Positions 30,517-37,597 of a stretch of 39,010 nucleotides of DNA are shown here, piece by piece. Below the pieces are notes generated by a model that was not told where the DNA came from, searched no databases, and saw nothing but the letters and a program-made list of their open reading frames with translations. Source of the stretch: an uncultured Ruminococcus sp. (GTDB taxonomy: Bacteria > Bacillota > Clostridia > Oscillospirales > Ruminococcaceae). Position numbers and translations under genes: made by a program. The DNA is taken from assembly GCA_902783005.1 (NCBI GenBank), contig CACZPI010000110.1, positions 1 to 39,010 on the forward strand, written 5' to 3'. Numbering within the stretch: the stretch's first letter is position 1; the number at the start of each line of letters is the position of its first letter.

Positions 30517-31359
30517 ATGGACGAAACAATCAAGAAGCAGCTGCAAAAAACAGCCTGCAACATCCGCATGGGTGTTCTGACGGGAACATTCCATGCCAAG
30601 TCCGGTCATCCGGGCGGATCGCTTTCCATTGCGGATCTGGTGACGTATCTGTATTTTGCAAAGATGCATGTGGATCCGAAGAATCCGGATATGGACGACC
30701 GTGACCGCCTGGTGCTTTCTAAGGGACACACGGCACCGGCGCTGTATGCGGCACTGGCTGAGCGCGGCTTCTTTGACAAGAAGGAGCTTGAGAGCCTGCG
30801 TCACATCGGGGCTATGCTGCAGGGACATCCGTGCATCACGATCCCGGGCGTGGACATGAGCTCCGGTTCTCTGGGACAGGGCATTTCGGCGGCATGCGGC
30901 ATGGCGCTCGCAGGCAAGCTCGATGCAAAGCCCTACCATGTATATACCATCCTGGGCGACGGTGAGATCGAGGAGGGTCAGGTCTGGGAGGCTGCCATGT
31001 TTGCGGCACATTATCACCTGGACAATCTGACAGCCATCGTGGACAACAACGGCCTGCAGATCGACGGCCCGATCAGCGAGGTATGCTCGCCGGAGCCGAT
31101 CGACGAGAAATTCCGTGCATTCGGCTGGCATGTGATCGTGGTCGATGATGCGCATGATTTTGATAAGCTGGAGGCTGCCTTTGACGAGGCGGAGACCATC
31201 GTGGACAAGCCGGTGGCCATTATCCAGAAGAGTGTCAAGGGCAAGGGTGTTTCCTTCATGGAGAACCAGGTCGGCTGGCACGGTACTGCACCGAATGCGG
31301 AGCAGTACGAGCAGGGAATGAACGAGCTGCGCGCAGCTCTGGCAGAATTGGAGGGCTGA
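30517..31359 (+). CDS. transketolase, N-terminal subunit
   Basis: Thiamine-diphosphate-binding half of a split transketolase, in the non-oxidative pentose phosphate pathway. The 280-residue chain has SGHPGGSLS, SKGHTAPALYAAL and GSLGQG. The ThDP/Mg motif is GDGEIEEGQVWEA...NNGLQIDG, and the end carries KSVKGKGVSFME. It is one of the two chains into which many Clostridia split this enzyme. The C-terminal subunit starts 3 bp after its stop. Such split enzymes can also be DXP-synthase-like, but the sequence reads as transketolase. Confidence 0.95.
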   Translation: MDETIKKQLQKTACNIRMGVLTGTFHAKSGHPGGSLSIADLVTYLYFAKMHVDPKNPDMDDRDRLVLSKGHTAPALYAALAERGFFDKKELESLRHIGAMLQGHPCITIPGVDMSSGSLGQGISAACGMALAGKLDAKPYHVYTILGDGEIEEGQVWEAAMFAAHYHLDNLTAIVDNNGLQIDGPISEVCSPEPIDEKFRAFGWHVIVVDDAHDFDKLEAAFDEAETIVDKPVAIIQKSVKGKGVSFMENQVGWHGTAPNAEQYEQGMNELRAALAELEG

Positions 31360-31362
31360 GTG

Positions 31363-32307
31363 ATGGCAGATGTCAAGAAGAAGGCGACCCGTGAGAGCTA
31401 CGGTGAAGCGCTGACCGCACTGGCGGAGAAGTACCCGGAGCTGGTGGTGCTGGACGCAGATCTGGCAGCAGCGACCAAGACGGGCATTTTCAAGAAGGCA
31501 TATCCGGACAGATTCTTTGACTGCGGCATTGCCGAGGCCAATATGATGGGCGTGGCTGCGGGTCTGGCAGCAGCGGGGAAGATCCCGTTTGCTTCGACCT
31601 TTGCGATGTTTGCGGCAGGCAGAGCCTATGAGATCGTGCGCAATTCCATCGGCTACCCGCATCTGAATGTCAAGATCGGCGCGACCCATGCAGGCATTTC
31701 CGTCGGTGAGGACGGTGCGACCCACCAGTGCAATGAGGACATTGCGCTGATGCGCACGATTCCGGGCATGACGGTCATTGTTCCGAGCGACGACACCGAG
31801 GCAAAGGCTGCCGTAGAGGCTGCCATCCAGCATGAGGGCCCGGTGTATATGCGCTTCGGCCGTCTGGCGGCACCGATTCTGAATGACCCGGCTGACTACA
31901 AGTTTGAGTGGGGCAAGGGCATCACGATGCGCGACGGCAAGGACATTACGATCGTGGCAACGGGTCTGATGGTTGCCGAGGCTGTGGCAGCGGCAGAAAC
32001 GCTGGCAGCAGAGGGCATTGATGCGAGAGTCATCAACATCCACACGATCAAGCCGCTCGACGAGGAGCTGATCCTGAAGGCAGCAAGCGAGACCGGCCGC
32101 ATTGTAACGGTCGAGGAGCACAGCATCATCGGCGGTCTTGGCAGCGCTGTGGCAGATTGTGTCTGCGCAGGATGCCCGGTACCGGTGACGAAGATCGGTG
32201 TGAATGACGAATTCGGTCATTCCGGCCCGGCGGTGGATCTGCTCAAACAGTTCGGCCTGTCGGCGGAGAACATCACAGCAACGGTCAAGAAAGTGCTGAA
32301 CAAGTAA
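31363..32307 (+). CDS. transketolase, C-terminal subunit
   Basis: Pyrimidine-binding and C-terminal domains of the split transketolase (314 residues). It has YGEALTALAEKYPELVVLDADLA, FFDCGIAEANMMGVAAGLA with the catalytic Glu of the ThDP site, FASTFAMFAAGRAYEIVRN, THAGISVGEDGATHQ and the C-terminal domain TIKPLDEELI...VTVEEHSIIGGLGSAVAD. The ATG at 31363 is 8 bp after GGAGG; a GTG directly before it is less likely. A strong terminator follows. Confidence 0.95.
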   Translation: MADVKKKATRESYGEALTALAEKYPELVVLDADLAAATKTGIFKKAYPDRFFDCGIAEANMMGVAAGLAAAGKIPFASTFAMFAAGRAYEIVRNSIGYPHLNVKIGATHAGISVGEDGATHQCNEDIALMRTIPGMTVIVPSDDTEAKAAVEAAIQHEGPVYMRFGRLAAPILNDPADYKFEWGKGITMRDGKDITIVATGLMVAEAVAAAETLAAEGIDARVINIHTIKPLDEELILKAASETGRIVTVEEHSIIGGLGSAVADCVCAGCPVPVTKIGVNDEFGHSGPAVDLLKQFGLSAENITATVKKVLNK

Positions 32308-32315
32308 GAGAATGC

Positions 32316-32350
32316 CCCCCTGAATGCCGCATGGCGTTCAGGGGGTTTTT
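32316..32350 (+). terminator. intrinsic terminator after the transketolase genes
   Basis: A 13-bp stem CCCCCTGAATGCC (32316-32328) / GGCGTTCAGGGGG (32333-32345) with a 4-nt loop and five T at 32346-32350. Confidence 0.92.
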
Positions 32351-32368
32351 GTGTCTGTATCCGTGAAA

Positions 32369-32394
32369 AATCCCCTCCCATGCAGGAGGGGATT
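32369..32394 (-). terminator. terminator of the Gld-like ABC operon
   Basis: A 10-bp stem AATCCCCTCC (32369-32378) / GGAGGGGATT (32385-32394). On the minus strand a T-run (ATTTTTCAC) follows. It lies 5 bp past the stop of the DUF4340 gene and separates it from the convergent transketolase genes. Confidence 0.85.
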
Positions 32395-32399
32395 CTGGA

Positions 32400-33758
32400 T
32401 TACTGTGCATTCATCTCTGTGAACTGATCGTAGGCATTCCGCAGGGTGACGGAAACGGCATTTTTCCGCACGGTCAGACCGGTGTAGGTGCCGTCGGCAG
32501 CGACCAGATAATGCTCATCCTCCGTGGGGATCAGCGTCAGAACGATCTGCGTGCCGTCGGTGCGGGTGATCGTGAAGGTGCATTCCGGGTCGGCTTCGGG
32601 GGTTGCATCCGGAGCAATGGCATCATGCGTCATCTCCGGTACGGCATCATACAGCCGCTTGAATGCCGCGGTCTTGTCGGTATTGGTCATATCGACCGGC
32701 TCACCGTCAAAGTAATACCCGTCCTCCCGTACCTCCATCGTGAATTGCAGCTCCGGTGTCTGCGCCTCCATGGACGAGACAAGCGACAGCGGCAGATCGA
32801 GAATGCCGGTCGTCAGCAATTCATTGAGCTTCGTGTTTAAAAAGCCCGTGTCATTCGTGCTGATCGTGCCGATCTGTCCGAGCTGGTGGTCAAGCACATA
32901 CACGCTGGTGCCGTCTGCGGTCGGCTCCGAAAAGCTGAATACGCTCTCGCCGTCCGCGGTTGCGATCGTCAGGACTGCCGCAGGCTTGTCAAGGCCGTAT
33001 TCCGCGGCATCCTCCGCATACCCCGGAAATCCGGTGTAATAGATGCGGGTGAGGTAGGTGAGCATGGCATTGATCTGGGATGCGTCGATATTGACGGCGC
33101 GGATCGGTTCGGTGATCTCCCAGGAGGATTCCGGACGGACGAAATCAAAGACCGTTTCATTGCCGCGTTCCAGACGGACGGCATTGATATTGACGTCGTA
33201 TTCCTCGATCATGTAGATGCTCTTGACAAAGGCAGCACCGCCCCGCAGCATCTCGCCCTCGGTGTAATCAATGGCATACACCGCTTTGTCATCCGGGCGC
33301 TTGACATACCAGCTGTCCTTCGTGGCAGCGGCATTGCCGATCAGCAGCGTCCGCGCATTCATGCCGTCGGAAACCGTCACCGTGACCGGATCTGCAAAGC
33401 CGTAATCAGCCAGGCGGCTCTCCTCGACCTCGATCTTGTTCGTGGCCGTCAGGTCGCACAGCGCGGCGCAGACATTGGTGATGTAGTAGGTGTTGAGCCG
33501 CATTTCATGGGGATAATCGGTGTCGGTCAGCACCCAGCCGCTTTGCTTTTCCACATGGAAATGGCCGTCGGGATTCTGAATGTCCACACTGGTAATGCTG
33601 TCGGCATCGAAATCAAAGAGCGTCAGGGAAGCCTCCTCCTCGGCTGCCTTCTGCTCGTCTGCCTGCTTGCGGCGGTCGGTCACGATATAGCCGACGATCA
33701 CGCCGACAAGCACGACTGCCATGACCATGATGGCAGTAATCATTTTCTTCATACTCAT
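32400..33758 (-). CDS. DUF4340-domain membrane protein of a Gld-like ABC system
   Basis: A 452-residue protein with one N-terminal membrane segment (about 4-27) and a large outside part with repeated beta-rich DUF4340 units (DITSVDIQNPDGHFHVEK-type strands, SWEITEPIRAVNIDASQINAML, YGLDKPAAVLTI). DUF4340 proteins regularly stand next to GldG-type genes. The start at 33758 is set by AGGAGG and overlaps the stop of the gldG-like gene (ATGA); the frame is open a few codons further upstream. It is the last gene of the operon. Its function is not known. Confidence 0.88.
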   Translation of the reverse strand: MSMKKMITAIMVMAVVLVGVIVGYIVTDRRKQADEQKAAEEEASLTLFDFDADSITSVDIQNPDGHFHVEKQSGWVLTDTDYPHEMRLNTYYITNVCAALCDLTATNKIEVEESRLADYGFADPVTVTVSDGMNARTLLIGNAAATKDSWYVKRPDDKAVYAIDYTEGEMLRGGAAFVKSIYMIEEYDVNINAVRLERGNETVFDFVRPESSWEITEPIRAVNIDASQINAMLTYLTRIYYTGFPGYAEDAAEYGLDKPAAVLTIATADGESVFSFSEPTADGTSVYVLDHQLGQIGTISTNDTGFLNTKLNELLTTGILDLPLSLVSSMEAQTPELQFTMEVREDGYYFDGEPVDMTNTDKTAAFKRLYDAVPEMTHDAIAPDATPEADPECTFTITRTDGTQIVLTLIPTEDEHYLVAADGTYTGLTVRKNAVSVTLRNAYDQFTEMNAQ

Positions 33759-35281
33759 GAGTAACGCCTCCTGAGCCATACGATCAGGCCGATCAGTGCC
33801 ACGCCGAAGGGTACGGCGGTGAATACGATATTGGTGGTATTGGCCGCATTCTCGGAATTGAGCACGAAGGAATCATAGGTGCTCTCCTTGGCGGCGATGC
33901 CCATATCCATATCGAGGTCACTGTCATACATCCACGAGATCGTGGAAAGCATGAGGTTGACCGGAATGATCATGTAATCCTGGGATACGTTGGAATCGTC
34001 GATGAATTCGGCATTGCCCATGACCATGATCTTGGCGTTATTGCGCATGGTGCTGGTGGACACCATTGCCAGGTCAAGCACCTCTCCTTCGATGTCCTCG
34101 GCTTTCGGATCCGTACCGCCGTAAGCCTCACCGACCGCAGTCGCCGTGGCATTGCCGAGGGCATCGGTGCCGGAGGAACGTGTCTGGAGCAGGGAAGCGG
34201 TGGTGATGCCGGCCTCCTGCACGCTCAGATTCCGGTAAAAGCTCCGGGTGCTGCTCATGAAGGGAATGATGCCCGCGTCAATGAAATCAGCCACGCCGGA
34301 GGTCAGGTCAAGCTCCTCGCTCTCTGCCTGCACGACGCTGCACCGGAAGGTGTACGGGTCGCCGTTGATATGCAGGGAGGAGTCGGTCTCGGCCACCTTA
34401 TCGTAGTCCATGCCGAGCGCGAAATCACGCAGGACGGATTCGATGTTGGTGTACTGCACGGCGGCCTCATTCGGGCTCATCCAGAAGCAGACATTGCCGC
34501 CTTCGTCGAGGTATTCGTTGAGCTTGCGCAGCTCGTCATTGGAGAGATCGGACTGGGGGGCGGCCAGCACGACAATGGCGGCATTCTCCGGCACACTGTC
34601 GGACAGCGCCAGATTGAGCTCATCCGTGCGGTAGTTGCGGTCGGAAAGATTGCGGCGCAGCGTTGTGTAGTCCTTCTCCAGAACCTTCTCGCCGTGGCCG
34701 GTGAGGAAATAGATCACGGTATCGCGGCCGCTGACAACGGCGTCGATCGCACCGGAAATGACATTCTCGCCGCGGAAGTAGGCGGCTTCCTGTACGGTAT
34801 TGCCGTTTTCATCGGTGCTGTATTCGGACTGGTACATGCCCAGGCCGCGTACATGCTTGGTGCGTCCCTCGCAGGAAAAGACCATATCGCCCTTGTTCAG
34901 CGTATAGCCGTTCTCCTGGAGCTTGGCGGTCAGCTCCGGATCCGAGTCGGGATCGAAGTCGATCAGGTTGATGCAGTCGTATTCGCTGTATTCCTCCAGG
35001 GCATGGTAGAGCGCCATGCTCGGAATGTCGGTGGACAGGGTATCCATGTCGAGCAGGAAGTAAAGATCGACCTTCTTGCCCTGTGCATCGAGTTCCTTGA
35101 GGTAATTTCTGGTGGTGTCGCTCAGCTCGTACATCTTCGAGGGGGTCATGTCCCAGACCACATCGAGGCGGCTTGCCAGGAGATTGAGCACGATCGCAAT
35201 GGCCAGCGCCATGACGGCGAGAATGGCTGCGAATGCGGAAAAGCTGATTTTTTTCTTCTGTGTGTTCTTTGTTTCTGCCAT
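33755..35281 (-). CDS. GldG-family auxiliary protein of an ABC transporter
   Basis: A 508-residue protein with a membrane segment at about 17-38, a large extracytoplasmic part and a C-terminal membrane segment (about 485-503, FTAVPFGVALIGLIVWLRRRYS). The outer part has the family pattern: LNLLASRLDVVWDMTPSKMYELSDTT, then a beta-rich domain VDLYFLLDMDTLS and the ITGHGE-like segment IYFLTGHGEKVLE. In Bacteroidetes GldG works with GldA and GldF in gliding; in non-gliding Firmicutes the role is unknown. It lies 12 bp after the permease gene. Confidence 0.88.
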   Translation of the reverse strand: MAETKNTQKKKISFSAFAAILAVMALAIAIVLNLLASRLDVVWDMTPSKMYELSDTTRNYLKELDAQGKKVDLYFLLDMDTLSTDIPSMALYHALEEYSEYDCINLIDFDPDSDPELTAKLQENGYTLNKGDMVFSCEGRTKHVRGLGMYQSEYSTDENGNTVQEAAYFRGENVISGAIDAVVSGRDTVIYFLTGHGEKVLEKDYTTLRRNLSDRNYRTDELNLALSDSVPENAAIVVLAAPQSDLSNDELRKLNEYLDEGGNVCFWMSPNEAAVQYTNIESVLRDFALGMDYDKVAETDSSLHINGDPYTFRCSVVQAESEELDLTSGVADFIDAGIIPFMSSTRSFYRNLSVQEAGITTASLLQTRSSGTDALGNATATAVGEAYGGTDPKAEDIEGEVLDLAMVSTSTMRNNAKIMVMGNAEFIDDSNVSQDYMIIPVNLMLSTISWMYDSDLDMDMGIAAKESTYDSFVLNSENAANTTNIVFTAVPFGVALIGLIVWLRRRYS

Positions 35282-35293
35282 GACTGCCCCTCC

Positions 35294-36028
35294 TTATCTG
35301 TGGCTCCAGCGGCGCTTCTCGATGGACAGGATGTTCCAGATCAGCACGACCGCCGTCAGGCTCAGGAAGAAGATCAGATCCTCCAGACGGAACATGCCCT
35401 GCGAGAAGAAGACGAACCGGCGCTGCATGGAGAACCATGTCACGACGGAATTCAGATGCGGGTAGGAATCTACCAGGCGGCTGCCTGCGAAGGTGTCGAG
35501 GAAGAGCAGGCCTTCCATGACGATCTCACCGAGGATCGCGGCAATGATGGCATTGCCGACGAGGGAGGAGAGCAGCATGCCGACGGCGATGCAGACCAGA
35601 CCCCACAGGAAGAAGCCGAGATACGCGCAGATCAGCGCCGGCCATACCACCTGCCCTCCGGTCGCGGCGGCATAGATCGGGAAGAAGATCGTGGTGGCCA
35701 TCATGAACAGATAGACCGTTACGATCGCCAGGAATTTCGCCAGAACGATCTTCCAGACCGGCAGCGGGCTCGAATACAGCAGCACCTCCGTCCCGCCGCG
35801 GCGCTCATCGGCAAACGAACGCATGGTCAGGATGGGGATGATGAAGATGAAATAGAAGAAATTGTTGTAGAAAATATTGGAAAACGTGAATTTGAGGGTA
35901 TTGCTCGTCAGATCGGAGATCGCGCTCACGAAGCTGACCGAGAAAATGAACATGAACAGTGCAGCCAGTACATACGCGAAGGGCGAGTAGTAGAAGGACT
36001 GCAATTCCTTTTTATATAATGCAAACAT
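35294..36028 (-). CDS. ABC-2 type permease, GldF-like
   Basis: A 244-residue membrane protein with six hydrophobic segments. It starts MFALYKKELQSFYYSPFAYV, has RSFADERRGGTEVLLYSSPLPVWKIVLAKF (the ABC-2 coupling region), and ends in a segment before the Lys/Arg-rich tail. It is the membrane part of the ABC system; AGGAGG precedes the ATG. Confidence 0.92.
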   Translation of the reverse strand: MFALYKKELQSFYYSPFAYVLAALFMFIFSVSFVSAISDLTSNTLKFTFSNIFYNNFFYFIFIIPILTMRSFADERRGGTEVLLYSSPLPVWKIVLAKFLAIVTVYLFMMATTIFFPIYAAATGGQVVWPALICAYLGFFLWGLVCIAVGMLLSSLVGNAIIAAILGEIVMEGLLFLDTFAGSRLVDSYPHLNSVVTWFSMQRRFVFFSQGMFRLEDLIFFLSLTAVVLIWNILSIEKRRWSHR

Positions 36029-36041
36029 ACTGTGCCTCCTC

Positions 36042-37049
36042 TTACTCGGAATCGTAGGGGTTGTCCGGCGCTTCCGGCGTCTCGTCGAGCAGATCCTGCA
36101 GGGAAGAGCGCTTGCCGCCTGCCTGCGAGGTGACCTTGAGGAAGACCTGTTCGAGCGAGAGCTTGGCCATATTCATTTCGACAATGCCGCACTTGTTGCT
36201 GACAAGCGCCGTCATGATCTCGCCGCGGGCATCCTCGTTTTCCAGCTCTGCCGACAGGCTCCAGCGCCTTTCGGCAAGCTCGCGGATGTCGCGCACGGCC
36301 TTGACGCCCTGCACATCCTTGATGATGCGCACGATGGTGTCGCGGTCGCCGTCCACCGTCAGATTCAGGAGGGTATTGGCGGTCATGCTGGCTTCAAGGT
36401 GTTCGATGGTGTCCTCCGCGAGGATCTCGCCCTTGTTGATGATGACCACGCGCTCGCAGACGGCACTGACCTCCGAGAGAATGTGCGAGCTGAAGATGAT
36501 CGAATGGTCACGCTTCAGATCGAGAATGAGCCGGCGCACCTCGGTGACCTGTGCGGGGTCAAGACCGACGGTCGGCTCATCGAGAATGAGCACCTTCGGG
36601 GAGCCGAGCAATGCCTGTGCGAAGCCCACACGCTGCTTGTAGCCCTTGGACAGGTTGCGGATGAGGCGGCGGCGCATGTCGGTAATGACGAGGCGTTCCA
36701 TCGCCTTCTCGACCTGCGGCATGATGTCGGCGCGTTTCACGCCCTTGAGCCCGGCGCAGAATTTCAGGTATTCCTCCACGCGCATGTCCGGGTACACCGG
36801 CGGGATCTCGGGGAGGTAGCCGATGCATTTCTTGGCCTCGATGGCGTCCTCCGTGATGTCGTGTCCGCAGACCGTGACCGTTCCTGCCGAAGCCGGCAGA
36901 TAGCCTGCGATGATGTTCATGGTTGTCGATTTCCCGGCACCGTTCGGGCCGAGAAAGCCGAGTATTTCATTGTCACGGATCTCGAAGCTGATGCCCTTGA
37001 CGGCGGTATTGCGCCCATAATGCTTTGTCAGGTTCCTGATCTCAACCAT
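36042..37049 (-). CDS. ABC transporter ATP-binding protein, GldA-like
   Basis: A 335-residue ATPase. Walker A is GPNGAGKST (34-42), signature LSKGYKQRV, Walker B VLILDEPTVGLDP, H-loop SSHILSEV. A C-terminal extra domain of about 115 residues is typical of the GldA/NatA-like group. The start MVEIRN at 37049 is chosen because a domain start is expected there and GGAAAGGGG lies upstream; the longer frame (to 37121) has no homology-like sequence. It is the first gene of the minus-strand operon ABC ATPase - permease - GldG - DUF4340. Confidence 0.93.
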   Translation of the reverse strand: MVEIRNLTKHYGRNTAVKGISFEIRDNEILGFLGPNGAGKSTTMNIIAGYLPASAGTVTVCGHDITEDAIEAKKCIGYLPEIPPVYPDMRVEEYLKFCAGLKGVKRADIMPQVEKAMERLVITDMRRRLIRNLSKGYKQRVGFAQALLGSPKVLILDEPTVGLDPAQVTEVRRLILDLKRDHSIIFSSHILSEVSAVCERVVIINKGEILAEDTIEHLEASMTANTLLNLTVDGDRDTIVRIIKDVQGVKAVRDIRELAERRWSLSAELENEDARGEIMTALVSNKCGIVEMNMAKLSLEQVFLKVTSQAGGKRSSLQDLLDETPEAPDNPYDSE

Positions 37050-37446
37050 AGCAATGATACCCCTTTCCTCTTTTATTAGTATGGATTCTGTCGGATGTCT
37101 GCCCTCTCCAGACATATACAATTTATTATTACATATAGATGTGAACGGAATATTGATACAATGTGATAAAATGATGAAACTATGGAATTGTATCCGGAAA
37201 TCTGCCCCGGATTGTGGAAAAGCGGATCATGATGTACAAGAATCTTGTCACACCCGGAAGGCTTATTGTGAGGAATGCGTGAGGGAATGCGGCGGGAATG
37301 ATGGAAATGGCGTGAAATACAGTCTAATTGTAAACGAAATGTGAATATGATGAATATTTTTAACGTCAAACTGCCCAATTTTCAGGTTCGTTCAATATTC
37401 AAACTGCCGAAAAAACGAATTCAGAACCCCGGTTTCGTATAAAGGC
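37050..37446. other. AT-rich divergent intergenic region, no gene seen
   Basis: About 400 bp between the ABC operon and the GH48 promoter. Two open frames of about 100 codons have no ribosome binding site and low-complexity composition, so they are not called. A stem GTCTG/CAGAC lies near 37093-37112 ahead of the ABC operon. A weak minus-strand promoter TTGTAT-N18-TATATG can be drawn near 37136-37165, but it is not secure. Operator-like repeats lie at the right end (37366-37440). Confidence 0.4.
37366..37408 (+). repeat. 10-bp direct repeat TCAAACTGCC upstream of the GH48 promoter
   Basis: TCAAACTGCC stands at 37366-37375 and 37399-37408, starts 33 bp apart (three helix turns), about 40 bp before the -35 box. 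The spacing on one face of the helix suits a dimeric activator site; this is inference. Confidence 0.6.
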
Positions 37447-37543
37447 TTGACAAAGAATTTGAAATTGGTTATAATAAATTGTGAAAAACCCTGAGAGGTA
37501 TTGTATCCTGTGCACTGCGGTGATGCCATACGAAACGGGGTTT
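37425..37543. repeat. inverted repeat bracketing the GH48 promoter
   Basis: AACCCCGGTTTCGTAT (37425-37440) and ATACGAAACGGGGTT (37528-37542) are reverse complements with one extra G. The left arm ends 6 bp before the -35 box; the right arm lies in the leader about 50 bp after the transcription start. It could be an operator pair for looping, or a large leader/DNA hairpin. Confidence 0.7.
37447..37475 (+). promoter_or_regulatory. GH48 cellulase promoter
   Basis: TTGACA (37447-37452), a 17-bp spacer and TATAAT (37470-37475): a perfect consensus promoter with a leader of about 115 nt. This fits a strongly expressed cellulase. Confidence 0.88.
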
Positions 37544-37597
37544 GAGAACCTGAAACCATTTTTCATCAACTAAATTTTAATGAGAGGGGAAATTACA

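Noticed and set aside
37054-37378. Two overlapping open frames of about 100 codons in the GH48 upstream region
   Set aside because: No ribosome binding sites, odd composition, opposite strands overlapping, and the stretch holds regulatory repeats.
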